Below are positions 1 through 11,339 of a stretch of DNA of 64,000 nucleotides, in pieces. The stretch comes from Ursus arctos. Taxonomy: Eukaryota; Chordata; Mammalia; Carnivora; Ursidae. Made by a program: the position numbers and the translations under genes. The stretch is from the NCBI RefSeq assembly GCF_023065955.2, contig NW_026622986.1:16889848-16953847 (forward strand), given 5' to 3'. The notes beneath the pieces are model-generated. The model did not search any database. It was not told where the DNA came from and was given only the letters and a program-made list of their open reading frames with translations. The stretch's first letter is position 1. The number at the start of each line of letters is the position of its first letter.

Positions 1-426
1 AATAACTTTCATCAAAAGCACTAGGTAGAGCATCAATATATTATTTCTGCCTCTTTTTACCTTTTCTCTTAAATCATGTCTATTAAATTAAAAATAAAAT
101 GGAGATAATTATCTGAATAATTTCACAAAACTTTCCAACAAAGTGACACAATTTTAAAAATGATGAGAAGGACACCGTATTCTAATACACCTTTCTTAAT
201 GTTCTTAGTTTGTGAGCAGACCCAACTTAACAGTCAACCACGGAAGCAGTTATTCTCCGTGAATAGTGTTTTGGATCCAATAGCGTTCTGGACACTGCTA
301 CTGGCCTACTAAACTGGTAACTGACCCTTAGCAGTTTCGAATGGGAATGATACTTTTTGTGAATAGGAAATATAGTTTAAGCTTGACACTGGTTGGAAGG
401 GTTCAACTCTACTATAAATAAGTTTT
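1..426. other. AT-rich sequence, no feature recognised
   Basis: I see no repeat family, RNA gene or credible reading frame here. It is ordinary AT-rich mammalian non-coding sequence. Confidence 0.5.
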
Positions 427-440
427 AAAATATGATTTCA

Positions 441-889
441 GGGGCCCCTGGATGGCTCAGTCAAGTGTGGGACTCTTTTTTTTTTTTTAAGATTTTATTT
501 ATTTATTTGACAGAGAGAGAGAGACAGCCAGCCAGCGAGAGAGGGAACACAAGCAGAGGGAATGGGAGAGGAAGAAGCAGGCTTCCAGCAGAGGAGCCTG
601 ATGTGGGGCTCGATGCAGGGTTCCATGAGGGGCTCGATGCGGGGTTCGATCCCAAAACGCCAGGATCAGGCCCTGGGCAGAAGGCAGATGGTTAAGGACT
701 GAGCCACGCAGGCGCCCCAGGTGTGAGACTCTTGATACCAGCTCAGGTCATGATCTCAGGGTCATGAGATCCAGCCCCACATTGGGGTTCCTGCCCATTG
801 CAGAGTCTGCTTGAGATTCTTTCTCCCTCTTCCTCTGCCCCTCCCCCTGCTCATGCTCTCTCTCTCTCTAAAATAAATAAAATCTTTAA
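441..889 (+). mobile_element. CAN-SINE, interrupted by a second SINE
   Basis: A tRNA-derived carnivore SINE starts with ggggcccctggatggctcag, is broken by another SINE at 478-720, and resumes with 'gactcttgataccagctcag' through a CT-rich body and an A-rich tail. It is flanked by an exact 14-bp target duplication, aaaatatgatttca, at 427-440 and 890-903. The left copy is preceded by TTTT, which fits L1-endonuclease cutting at TTTT/AAAA. Confidence 0.9.
478..720 (-). mobile_element. CAN-SINE nested inside another SINE
   Basis: This antisense SINE begins with a T-run and aagattttatttatttattt and ends with ggcgcccc. It has the bear-type body (gcgagagagggaacacaagc). An internal duplication gives three copies of a 'ggctcgatgc'-like motif near 600-650. 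The target duplication is tgtgggactctt (466-477) against tgtgagactctt (722-733), one mismatch. Confidence 0.9.
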
Positions 890-903
890 AAAATATGATT
901 TCA

Positions 904-3560
904 ATGGCTTTGAAAATTGGTCTCAGAGTTCTCCTGTTCTTAGTGACACTTGGTTTAGCACTCTCTTTTGTTTCCTGATGCCACAACCTTCCATTTATGG
1001 CAATAATTTCTCTAACTCACTGGATTTTTTAAAAAAATTCTAACTGGGCTTTTCATTTTTAGCCACTCAGTCACCATCTTTCTGAAATACAGTCATTCAA
1101 AAGAATTAAGGTCATGTACAAGTGTGTTAATGGGAATCCTGGGAGTTGCCTATTCTGCTGGTATGAAGCTGGAGGCACATTATCTGAAAGCACTGGATTC
1201 ATGATACCTGGAAGGTCTATAAATCAACGTGGTCCATCTTGCCTTGTCTGTTAAGACAGGTGAATCCCATTTGCACAGATGTTCTTTCTCTCTCTCTCTC
1301 TTTTCCTCTCTAAGAAGGAAATAAAATATATAGGCCCATTAATCTGCACAGGTCAGCCTCTTTGATAGGGCACATTCTTGGAAAAGGTAAAGTTGTAGTT
1401 CAAATGTGTATGATATACAAAAAGGGGACAAAATTCTCAGTCCTTTTCACTTTCAGCAATTATAAAGACCTAAGTATTAATGATGCTATAAGAATTGTTT
1501 GTCTTAGGTTATCCAGAAATTTAAGAAAAGATAATATATATTTCTAAAATTAATCCAATAGGCTTACCTTAGCTTTAAAAACTGGGCATAGATATAAGGC
1601 CTAAGATTAAGTAATCACAAAGATTTAGATGACAACGCATCCTTTTATTTTTGTAAGGAAACATTTTACATAAAATATATGTTTAATATAGATCATTGGA
1701 GTAAAATATTGAGATTTCATTTCATATGTTTAATATTTACATGTTCTTTTGAAGTATTTTCAAGTGAAGACACCAAAAAGAAAAAAAAAAAAGCAATGCT
1801 AATGAACTGTGGAAAAAACCATTCATTTTATTAAAAATATTAACAACTACAGAACCAGACTTGAAGACTGAGTTTTAAAGCAAACGTGGTATTCACATAG
1901 ACACATAGTTAGCATGCAAATTAATATTCCTTTTTGAATTAGTTTTTCTCATCAACCGTTTCTCTTCACCTCTCTTTTTAGGAGTTAAAATGTTTGTATG
2001 ATGACTGAAGTGAGGAAAAGAGATTGGAGCAAAAATATTTATATGAACAGAACTGTTTCTAGTATTATTTTAAGCAGGAGAGTAAATATTGAATGAAGGG
2101 GTGGTGAGGTACCTCCTTGCAAGTCTGTTCTAACTGAATAGACACAGGAACAATAACAGGGGAAAGGACACTCATCCTGGTATTCATAGAAGAAAAAACC
2201 AGTGTGAGGGAGCTTTAGCTCACATTAACAGGTGCACACAATACAAATGAAGTTTTATCATATGTGAAGGTAGCATCACAGATGAAATAAAACTCATATG
2301 TTCTTTATAAGCGCTTCTTGTTTTTTTTTTTGGCTTTTGTTTTTATCAAATTCAGAATTTTCAAGTGCACTCCTAAAAGTTTGTTGAAAGAGGAGTGGTA
2401 CAGCTTGGTGTGAATTGACAGCTGTTTAATATCCCAGAGCTTTCAAAGAATTCTGCTAATTGGTTCCAAAGCCAATTTAAATTGTCTTATCAAACCACAG
2501 GAACTCAAAATGTTGACTGGACTGAGGCGTGTCGCGTACAACTTCTATAAATCATGAAACGAATTCTTTCTCGAGGGATTCTGGACAGAGCAATACAGTA
2601 ACTGCTAAACATTTAAATACAGAGTTGTCAAGTGAAAACTAGGAGTTATTTGAGGAGAGAAGGGGGAAAAAAAGAGTGTTTAGAGCTTTGAAGAGTACCT
2701 CGAAAGGCATCTGGAAATATTCACACAAAAGGAAAAATGTTCATTTAGAGTATATATAGAGATGTAGCAAGTTTGCCAACAGGGTTTCTGCGCTAGGGAT
2801 TTTCAGGAGTTAGTCATAAATCATACTTTTTTCTTCTTTAACTTCTCTTTCCTCAAATTGGGTTATAAATACCTTGCGAAACGTGCCTTTCAAGGCGCAC
2901 GGCTCAAATGTGTGCGCGTATAGGCTACATCTAGGGAGAACGAAGGGCGATTCAGCAATGAACTAGAATGCACGGGACTAATAGTGTTACTGTAGCTTTT
3001 TCCTAGTGCTCTTTTCCAGTAACAAAATGTTAACGACAGATAATTGTACTATCGGTTAGTACGTGGCAAACAAATAGGGATTACATATATGTATTTAATA
3101 ATACCTGAAAATAAAAATAAAGAAGGCAAATAAAGACAATTCAGATGACCTTGTGAATGCTACAGCAGTAAATCATGAAGATTAGCGAACAAAACACTGG
3201 ACAAAGAGTTTGAAACAAAAGGAAAAGTTCTCAACTCACAAGATTAAAATTTTTGTTTCCCTATAGAAGGAAACATCAGAAATAGTCATCTTCCTGAAAC
3301 AGAACGTTCCAAACGGGAGTTGGAAAGAAACGACGGTATTTTAACACACGTTGCAATCTGAAATTCTGCTCGCTCTTGCTGTTTTATAGTTTTTCAATAT
3401 GCCTTAAAGATAGAAAATAAAATTAAGAGGGTTAAATATTTTGAATAGAAAATTCTGATTTTAAGAATACGAATCAGGAAACAGTAAAGAAAATAATATT
3501 AACATACTGACTTTATAATTCTCCATAAAGGCTATAGTTGGAGACGGTAACGGCATCGAA
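904..3560. other. Quiet AT-rich stretch upstream of the tRNA gene
   Basis: I recognise no interspersed repeat apart from a short CT run (about 1285-1305) and A- or T-runs near 1780 and 2316. The part around 2380-2620 holds an E-box (cagctg) and several TAAT-type motifs. A TATAAATA string lies near 2865. No convincing coding frame is present. Confidence 0.4.
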
Positions 3561-3566
3561 GTCTCT

Positions 3567-3617
<51 letters not shown>

Positions 3618-3634
3618 GAGCCCACCCAGGGACG
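3561..3634 (+). tRNA. tRNA-Asn (anticodon GTT)
   Basis: This 74-bp gene folds into a full cloverleaf. The acceptor stem is GTCTCTG/CAGGGAC with a single T-G wobble at the fourth pair, followed by discriminator G. The D-stem is GCGC/GCGC and the anticodon stem TTCGG/CCGAA. The loop is CTGTTAA with anticodon GTT at 3595-3597. The variable region is AGGTT and the T-stem GGTGG/CCACC with loop TTCGAGC. The internal Pol III boxes are intact: the A box begins at TGGCGCAATCGG (3568) and the B box GGTTCGAGCCC lies at 3613-3623. No intron is present, and CCA is not encoded, as expected for a eukaryotic nuclear tRNA gene. The product decodes AAC and AAU codons. All pairs are intact and a terminator follows at once, so it reads as a functional gene rather than a SINE fragment. 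The nearby SINEs derive from a different tRNA. Confidence 0.97.
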
Positions 3635-3642
3635 ACTTCCAG

Positions 3643-3646
3643 TTTT
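3643..3646 (+). terminator. RNA polymerase III terminator
   Basis: A TTTT run starts nine bases after the discriminator base of the tRNA-Asn gene. This is the minimal Pol III stop and predicts a short 3' trailer that would be cut off during tRNA maturation. Confidence 0.8.
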
Positions 3647-3654
3647 ACAAGTTT

Positions 3655-4225
3655 GTCGCCGGAACTTTTGCACAATTCTTGGAGTTCAGACCTACGGACT
3701 ACGCGGAGGTCGCTATCCAGGGGTTGAGCGAAAAGAAACCGCCGCTCTCACTTCGCCGCCCACCCTGCGGGCGGCTCTTCAGCTTCCGGGAGCGCTGGAG
3801 GCCCCTCCCCCAGCCGTCCCCGGCTCCCGGCGGGCAGGTGGGCTCTTCCTGACCACCCCCCCTTCCCCGGGGGTGGGCGAGAGGGTCCAAAGCCTTAAAG
3901 CTCCCGCATCCTTTCACTTCCAGTCTCTCAGTTCCCAAACTCAGGCCGCTGAACGCCCCGAGGGGCCGTCGTCCTCCTCGCTCTTTCCCGGATTCAGCCC
4001 AGGCCGCACAGGTCCCTTCCGCGCCTCGCCAGGTTCCCGTGGGCCCCGCAGTGCCGGGTGCGGGCAACGGGCGGCGAGAGCGCGCAGAGGCCCGGCGGGC
4101 GAGCCCCTCAGCCGCGCGCGCCGCCGCGCCCGGGTCTCGAACCCGCCGCCGCCGCGCCCCAGAGGCCTCCGCGGCGGGCCCCCTGCCCCGGCTGCTCTCG
4201 TTCCGCGTCAGGACCCCTGAAATGT
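3655..4225. promoter_or_regulatory. CpG island beside the tRNA gene
   Basis: About 570 bp of very GC-rich sequence carries more than 60 CpGs by eye, while the surrounding DNA is AT-rich and CpG-poor. It contains GGGCGG boxes at 3769-3774 and 4069-4074 and a possible splice donor (gcaggtggg near 3835). Open frames on both strands (for example 3699-4241 minus) are low-complexity Arg/Ala/Pro/Gly translations of GC-rich DNA with no domain, so I do not call a gene. It could be the unmethylated promoter of an unidentified transcript, or open chromatin maintained by the adjacent tRNA gene. Confidence 0.75.
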
Positions 4226-4877
4226 CAGAGGCCGCCTGCATGTATGTATTTAAAGGGTGCCAAGTTCAGGCTGTACATTGATTTAAAACTCTTCACGTTT
4301 TTTTCACACTCATGTTGAATCGTGCCACGTTTGTCTCGTCCCCGTCAGCGTAAACATACACTCCCGTGTCCTAGCTTCAACATTGACTCTGCGGTGTGGG
4401 TGAATTCAGAAATGTTTGTTATGAAGCCTTTGTGTGGACACTATTGTAAGAGCATTTCTGTGTTATATTTTACTTTTTATACTAACGTGCCAGAATTTTA
4501 TAGAGAATGGAATGGACCTGCAGCATTTCCCATCTATTCAGAAGGGAAGCAAACCTGTGTGTTGTTTTAACAACTGCGTGATTGTGTTAAACTTCAGAAA
4601 AAAATTATGAGAAAGATGAAAAGTGAAACTGCTAACATATTTTGATTCGATAAGCGTGTACCATTTATTTCACAAAATGCAAAACTCTCTCAAAATAGTT
4701 ACCTTATCCTTCATTCTCCAAATATAGGCTGCGTTTGAGAAGTAATCATAGTTTCTTCATAATGATTGTCTTGGGTCTAGATTACAGAAATTTGAAAGAT
4801 GGGTCTGGAGAAAAGTGATGTTTTATTCCTGCAAATGAGTAGTTATGCTCTTCTTTATGTTTTCCTCCAGGTGTACG
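4226..4877. other. Unassigned non-coding sequence
   Basis: No repeat or gene is recognised. A frame at 4322-4570 lacks any recognisable domain or supporting signals and is probably chance. Confidence 0.4.
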
Positions 4878-5135
4878 TGTTAATAAAGGCTAACATTTAT
4901 TTAGTCCTGGCCAGTCACTGCTCTGAGAGCTTTCACAGATGAATGTGTGCGATCCTCACAACCCTTCCAGGTAGGTCCTTTTGTTGCCACTATATGGATG
5001 AGCCACCCGAAGGAAGGTACAATGGAGTAATTTGCCCGAATTTGCAGTGAGTCACCAGCTTGGTACAGATTTGACCCAGGCAGTCAGGCTCCAGAGCCCA
5101 TGCTCCGCACTGCTGTACGACCTCCTCTAACATAG
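4878..5135 (-). mobile_element. MIR SINE
   Basis: In the plus sense it reads as the reverse complement of MIR: aacatttatttagtcctggc, then gatcctcacaacccttccag, then tttgcccgaatttgcagtga, then 'cagtcaggctccagagccca'. Nearly the full length is present, with the divergence expected of an ancient mammalian repeat. Confidence 0.85.
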
Positions 5136-6831
5136 AGCTACTTGATTAATTAGTTAATTTAAAACCAAAGGTGATATTTTTAATTAGTTTTTATGAAGTT
5201 TCATTAATATTTTGCTCCAAATCGCATGAAGGGGAAAAAAAAAACCACTGAACATTCATAGAATACTAAAGGGCATTGTTAAATTACACATTCATTGTGC
5301 TGCTTAATTTTATTGAAATGAAAACTGTGTAGGAACATGAAATCTTAATGTGAAACGTATCTTTGGGAAACAATTTGATAGCATTTATGGGGAGAAGGCA
5401 AGATTAGAAATTAAGAAAAGCTGGAATAGCCCAGGCGAAATATGGAAGAGGGATAGAAAGAAGAATAGATTTCAAGCAATGGGGGTTAATCTAGAGCCTA
5501 AAGGTTCTTGGACGCCAGGCTGTTGTTTGGCATTTGGGATACCTGTTGAGACCTTGATTTCAAAGACACCTTCATGAGATAGTAACAAGGTTTGCACTGG
5601 ACAGGTGCCGAGGTGGCAGTTTTAAATTTGATCCTAAATTTTTAAGTATGTTCTATTTCACCCTATTTCGGGAATTAATAGGATTTAGAGGCCAGAAAAT
5701 AAAGAGGAAGGATTAAATGAGAATGGAAGTGGGGCGAGGAGTGCAAAACTGCCCTCTAACGTAAGTAGTTGATTTTATTACATGGGCAAACGCTTAGCAC
5801 ATTTTCTTGTACTCACTGTTGTTTACAGATAAAACAGGTGGAAGCATTTTAGAAAAATTGCTTAAACATTTATGGATGAATTGCCTTTGTAAAATTTTAA
5901 TGTGTGTTGGTTATAGACGTTGCAATAAATACCGTTTCTGGGGAGCATTATTTTGTTCTCAGTTTCTTGCTTGGTTCTGTAATACCAGCCAAGCCCAGAA
6001 ATGTGTCGAGATTGTTTAGAGCCTTAATTGAAGACCCAAGACCGTTTAAAAGGCTATGTCAAGCATCTGAGTATGTAAATATGTTCCTAATACTGTTAGT
6101 AAACAGTTGTATGTTTAAACTTCAGGTATAAAATCGGAGGAAAGTGCAATAAAAGGCGAAACAAGTACTGTGGTTTACAAACTTATTAGAGGAGGTAATA
6201 TTCATATAACTTTTAATAATTAATAATTTAAAATATTTTTTACATTGCAGCATTTTTCAGGATAATAGGGGTTAGGAGGAAGCCACATGGTTACCATGTC
6301 TCCGTTTTCATTTCTAACACCTGTGTCTGATGCCATACGATACAAGAGTTGGGGGGAAACACTTTTAAACTTCCAAAGAAACACAAAGGCCTTGTTTCTG
6401 CATACCTAATACATCATAATGAGTAATGCTAACGTGAATTTTAATTTTATTTCTTGGAATTTTGGTGGGCACGAGGCCTAAAATGTTTAGTTTATAGCTA
6501 CAACCTGCAGAGCAGGAATACATTGGTGGTAGAATAAACTGTGATACATTTAATTAGAAAATAGTTTAAGGAGTTGAAACCTTTTAAATAATTAAGAATG
6601 TTAATTTTGTCAAGCGCAGCATTTCATTTGTAGTGTTTCAGGTTGAGCCCCTTTGGTAGTATCAGTGCGTTCTGTTTTTACATATTGAACTTATAAGAAT
6701 GATGTGGGAATGTATTTGTAAAATTGTAGTAACTACCTTAGTTTTCAGTTGTTTTCATAGCTTAAATTTTTAAGAAAAGTCATTAAAAATTCAACTGTTC
6801 AGGCTCATATCCTTAAGAAAACTCTTAAAAT
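5136..6831. other. Unassigned non-coding sequence
   Basis: AT-rich sequence with no recognised repeat, RNA gene or supported coding frame. The short frames at 5350-5577 and 5807-6131 have no domain and no splice or poly(A) context. Confidence 0.4.
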
Positions 6832-6931
6832 AATTTTTTATAAGTAGGTTCCATACCCAGTGTAGGGCTTGAACTCACAGCCCTGAGATCAAGATTTGCA
6901 TGCTCTACTGACTGAGCCAGCCAGGCACCCC
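6832..6931 (-). mobile_element. Short CAN-SINE (tRNA-like part)
   Basis: This antisense head ends 'actgagccagccaggcacccc' and contains gggcttgaactcacagccct. The CT-rich body is missing. Imperfect flanking repeats cttaaaataatttt and cttaaaacataatttt look like an aged target duplication. Confidence 0.8.
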
Positions 6932-7368
6932 TTAAAACATAATTTTAAAGGAAACTCTTTATAACTGACATCTTCACCGATAAATAAAGTAATTACCCAC
7001 ATCCCAGAAACACTCCCCTCTTGTCCTTCTCCCAATCATCAAAATATAACTTTTAAATTGTAAACATATGGATTCTTGGGTTGCAGTGTGAATTTTAAGT
7101 TGTCATAGATCAGAAGTCAAAAATAAATTTACTACCAAACCCTATCAGATGAGTATTTACGGATGAAGATGGGGAGACATAATAGAAATTGGAAATCACT
7201 TTTCCATGACTCCTCACTTTTGATCTCACCACCTACGATAAACTTGGTAAGAATAAATCTGTGCTATTAAAGCAGAAAATACAGGAAATTTACTCTTTAT
7301 TTGGGCTTCGAATTTTGTCTGGAAACAAAAACTGCTCCTACCCCCATCTGTTTAAAAACATGAAACAT

Positions 7369-7460
7369 GGGGCACCCGGCTACCTCAGAGCAGTATGTGA
7401 CTCTTGATCCTGGCATTGTAAATTTGAGCCCCATGCTGGGGCTTACTTAAAAATAAAGTC
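7369..7460 (+). mobile_element. Short CAN-SINE
   Basis: The sequence runs from ggggcacccggctacctcag to tgggg/cttacttaaaaataaag and lacks most of the CT-rich body. A shared tttaaaaacatg lies on each side (7351-7362, 7461-7472). Confidence 0.75.
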
Positions 7461-7590
7461 TTTAAAAACATGCAATAAAAACAACTTGTAGAAATTACCA
7501 TAGCATTTAAATTAATGAAAATTTTATTTCTGAAAATAAATTTTGAACATTGAAACCAAGATGAGATTTGAGATTAAAAGGTGCGGTAAT

Positions 7591-7800
7591 GGGCGCCGGG
7601 GTGGCTCAGTCGTTAAGCGTCTGCCTTCAGTTCAGGTCGCGATCTCGAGTCCTCATTGGGCTCCCTGCTCCACTGGGAGCTGCTTCTTCCTCTCCCACTC
7701 CCCCTGCTTGTGTTCCCTCTCTCGCTGGCTGTCTCTCTCTCTGTCAAATAAATAAACAAAATCTTAAAAAAAAAAAAAAAAGAAAGAAAGAAAGAAAAAA
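7591..7800 (+). mobile_element. CAN-SINE, full length
   Basis: It begins gggcgccggggtggctcagt, has the tgtgttccctctctcgctgg body, and ends in an A-run grading into an AAAG-type tail. Confidence 0.9.
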
Positions 7801-8159
7801 GAAAATCTAATCTGTGTGGAAAAAAATGTTTAAAGTTGTGGAAAGTCTAGTTTTTGAGACCACTAAGGAAACGCATCCTAGGAAGGGTCAGCATATAAGA
7901 AGCCAGAGCAAAGTTTTACTTTCCTTTTTAAAGGAAATTCTTCACTGTTATCAAGGTAGTGTATGCCTAAGGTTATAATAATAAATATCTGTAAAATTTA
8001 AGTACGGTGATATTTACTACATTATTTTTAATAGAAATCATAAATAACATAAAATAGGCAACACTATAATGGAAGTCGTGAGATAAATTATGGTATGTTA
8101 TTTAGACATTAGAATACTATATAGCCATTTACATAATGTTTTTCAGGAAATATACCTTT

Positions 8160-8354
8160 GGGGCACCTGGGTGGCTCAGTTGGTTAAGCATCTGCCTTCG
8201 GCTCAGGTCATGATCCTGGGGTTCTGGGATCAAGCCCCACATAGGGCTTACTGCCCAGTGGGGATCCTGCTTCTCCCGCTCCCTCTGCCTGTTGCTTCCC
8301 CTGCTTGTGCTCTCTCTCTTTCTCAAATAAATAAATAAAATCTTTTTTTTTAAA
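8160..8354 (+). mobile_element. CAN-SINE, full length
   Basis: It begins ggggcacctgggtggctcag and ends with aataaataaataaaatcttt. Flanks aggaaatatacctttgg and aggaaatatgcctttgg form a one-mismatch target duplication. Confidence 0.92.
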
Positions 8355-8626
8355 AGGAAATATGCCTTTGGACAATGTTAAAATATAGCATAGGTATAAA
8401 AAGCTATATACAAAACTATCCAAAAGCATGATCCCAATTTTGTATTGAGACTGAATTACTTACATAGGTGATCTATAAATATTTCTTGATGGTGAATGAA
8501 ATACACCAAAACAAGACTATCAGTGATGTTTTTCTTTTTTATATTTTACTCTCCAAATTATCTATAATAAACATGAATGATTTTTATTTGTAAACTGACA
8601 TTTTTATAACATAAAAATAATATCTG

Positions 8627-8798
8627 GGTGCGCCCGGGTGGCTGAGTCAGCTAAGCATCTGACTCTTGATTTCAGCTCAGCTCATGATCTCAGGGACCTG
8701 GGATCAAGCCCCACATTGGTCTCTGCACTGAGCATGGAGCCTGCTTAAGATTCTCTCCCTCCCCCTCCAAAATAAAATAAAATAGATAAAATTTAAAA
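8627..8798 (+). mobile_element. CAN-SINE, older copy
   Basis: The head is gggtgcgcccgggtggctga and the tail aaaataaaataaaatagata. Flanks ataaaaataatatctg (8611-8626) and ataaaaataacacctg (8799-8814) differ at two positions. Confidence 0.9.
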
Positions 8799-8879
8799 AT
8801 AAAAATAACACCTGAATTCATACTATATATACAAGTTTGAATTCTACTTTTCTCTTTTAAAATTAACACTGAGGGAGAC

Positions 8880-10245
8880 TAGGGAGCTTACGTATAAACC
8901 TTTGTATATATGATCAAATGATTTTCAACAAGAGTGCACAGACCGTTCAAGGGAGAAAGGATAATCTTTTGAACAAATGGTAAGGGGAAAACTAGATTTC
9001 CACATGCAAAAGAATAAAGTTGGGTCCTTACCTTACATCACATACAAAAAAATCAATTTGAAATGGATCAAATACCTAAACATAAGATCTAAAATTATAA
9101 AACTCTGAGAAGAAAACATAGGGGGAAATCTTCATGACATTGGATTTGGCCATGATTTCATTGATATGACACCAAAAACACAGGCAACAAATTAAAAATA
9201 GATAAATTGGACTACCTTAGAATTAAAAACTTCTGTGCAAATGAACAACACTATCAAGTGAGGGAAAAGGCAGCCCATAGGATGGGAGAAAATATTTGCA
9301 AGTAGTATATCTGATAAAGGGTTAATATCTGCAATATAGAAAGAACTTCTCTAACTCAACAATAAAAAACAACCCAGTTAAAAAGTGGGCAAAGCACTCA
9401 AATAGACGTTTCTCTAAAGAAGATGTACAAATGGCCAATAAGTACATGAAAAAAGCTGAACATCACTAATCATTTAGGGAAATGCAAATCAAATCAAATC
9501 CTCACCTGCATTTGGATGACTCCCATTATAAACAACGAAATAACAACAATGAACAGAAAATAAAAAGTGTTGACGAGGTCATGGAGAAATTGGAACCCAT
9601 GTAAACTGCTGGTGGGAATGGAAGATGGAGCAGCCACTATGGAAAACAGTATGGTGGTTCCTCAAAAAATTAAAAATGGAATTACCATAAGGTCCAGCAA
9701 TTTTGCTTCTGGGTGCATAACCAAAAGGATTGAAGACAGGATGTCAAAGAGATATTTGTATACCCACGCTTATAGTAGGATTATTCATAGTGGCTAAAAT
9801 GTGGAAGCACCCTAAGTGTCCATTGACAGATGAATGGATAAGCAAAATGTGCTGTATCTATACAATGGAATATGAATTTACCTTGAAAAGGAAGGAGATT
9901 CTGACATCACGGCAACGTGCATAAGCCTGGAGGACTTTATGCTAAGTAAAATAAGCCTGCCACAAAAATACAAATATTGTATAATGCCACTTATATGGTG
10001 TACCCAGAGTAGTCAAATTCAGAAACAGAAAGTAATATGGATGGTGGTTGCCAGAGACTGGGCGAAGGGGAGAATGTGGACCTGTGGTTTAATGGGTATA
10101 GAGTTTTAGTTTTGCAAGATGAAAAGAGTTCTGGAGACTGGTTGTGCAACAATGTGAATGTACTTAACACGATTGTACACTTAAAATGATAAAAGTGGCA
10201 AATTCCATGTTAAGTGTATTGTTCCCACAATTAACATTTTTAAAA
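8880..10245 (+). mobile_element. Old L1 3' end, sense strand
   Basis: This 5'-truncated L1 carries the last part of ORF2, heavily mutated. Recognisable nucleotide blocks include 'atttgcaagtagtatatctg', 'gcagccactatggaaaacag' and acaatggaatatgaatttac. The 3' UTR has the 'ggtggttgccagagactggg' block and ends tgtacacttaaaatgataaa. Translated scraps around 9567-9924 match the C-terminal ORF2 region. It is non-functional. Confidence 0.88.
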
Positions 10246-10261
10246 ATTATTTTGAGGGATT

Positions 10262-10806
10262 TGTTTCCCCTTCTTATTAAAATTTATCATAAAGTATATA
10301 AGACATTAGAGTATTAATGCAAGAATAGATAAGCAAGCCAATGGAAACAATTGAGAACCCAGAACCCTACTTAAGGATATTTAGTTATTTGAGAAGGTGG
10401 GCCCTGAAGGAAAGGGGGAGCACAATTCCCCACTCCTTAAGTGTGTGTTGTGCATAGTGATTTTTTTCTAAAGACTCCAATATGGAAAGGGGTGGGGTGA
10501 GCAATGAAAGAGTAACTTCACAGTGAAGAAACCTGACAAACACTACCTCAGCCACGTGATCAAGGATAACATCACTAGTGATATGTCATGTTGACAGTAT
10601 GTACCCTTGATACGATGGCACTTCACCTCTGTGGTCTTCCTTCCCCAAGTTCATAATCCCAGTCTATTCATGATGAAGACATTAAACAAATTTCAGTAGA
10701 GGCTCATCCTATAGAATACTTGACCAGTCCTTCTCAAGACTCAAAATCCTCAAGAACAAGGAAAGTCTGAGAATCCAGGACCTCATCATTAAATTAGGTG
10801 TAGGTG
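10262..10806 (+). mobile_element. Old L1 3' UTR fragment (L1MB/MC-like)
   Basis: An ORF2 piece (ccaatggaaacaattgagaa) joins directly to a 3' UTR with gaaacctgacaaacactacc, 'gtacccttgatacgatggca' and 'cacttcacctctgtggtctt'. That combination is typical of mid-age mammalian L1 3' ends. The join implies an internal deletion. Confidence 0.65.
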
Positions 10807-10807
10807 A

Positions 10808-10992
10808 GGGTCACCTGGGTGGTTCAGCTGGTTGAGCATCTGACTGTTTCGGCTCAGGTCCTGATCTCAGGGTCGTGAGATTGAGTCCCAAGTTGGGCTT
10901 TGTGCTGGGCATGGAGCCTGCTTGAGATTCTCTCTCTCCCTCTCCCTCTGCACCTCCCCTCTTGCTCTCTCTCTAAAAAAAAAAAAAAAAAA
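10808..10992 (+). mobile_element. CAN-SINE
   Basis: It begins gggtcacctgggtggttcag and ends in an A-run of about 19. It lies at the edge of the preceding L1 fragment, with flanks aggtgtaggtga and agatgtaggtg. Confidence 0.9.
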
Positions 10993-11098
10993 ATAGATGT
11001 AGGTGTAAATGGGGCTTCTTAGGTGTGTTTCCTTGATTATAGCTTCTTAGGTATGGCTCCTCTTCCTCTAAAGAACTATAGAAGAGATAAGTTACTTG

Positions 11099-11314
11099 GG
11101 ACGCCTGGGTGGCTCAGTCAGTTAAGCGTCTGCTTGTAGCTCAGGTCATGATCTCAAAGTTCTGGATCGAGTACTGCACGGGGCTCCTTGCTCAGCGGGG
11201 AACCTGCTTCTCCCCCAGCCTGCTGCTCCCCCTGCTTGTTTTCTTTCTCTCTCTGTCTGTCTCTCTCTCTCTCTCGCAAATAAATAAAATCTTTAAAAAA
11301 AAAAGAGAAAGAAA
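11099..11314 (+). mobile_element. CAN-SINE, full length
   Basis: The head is ggacgcctgggtggctcagt and the tail is CT-rich, then aaataaataaaatctttaaa. The target duplication is gataagttacttg (11086-11098) against gataaattacttg (11315-11327). Confidence 0.92.
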
Positions 11315-11339
11315 GATAAATTACTTGCTCAACACTCAC

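Noticed and set aside
432..695. Many 60-110 codon frames containing 'RERERQPASERGNTSRG' or similar
   Set aside because: These are translations of the CT-rich part of CAN-SINEs and recur at every SINE in the window.
3538..3852. 104-codon plus frame spanning the tRNA gene
   Set aside because: It translates straight through the tRNA-Asn gene into GC-rich DNA; it is a shadow.
3699..4241. 180-codon minus-strand frame (and several plus-strand frames) in the CpG island
   Set aside because: The residues are almost all Arg, Ala, Gly, Pro and Ser from GC-rich DNA, open frames overlap on both strands, and no domain or splice context is seen.
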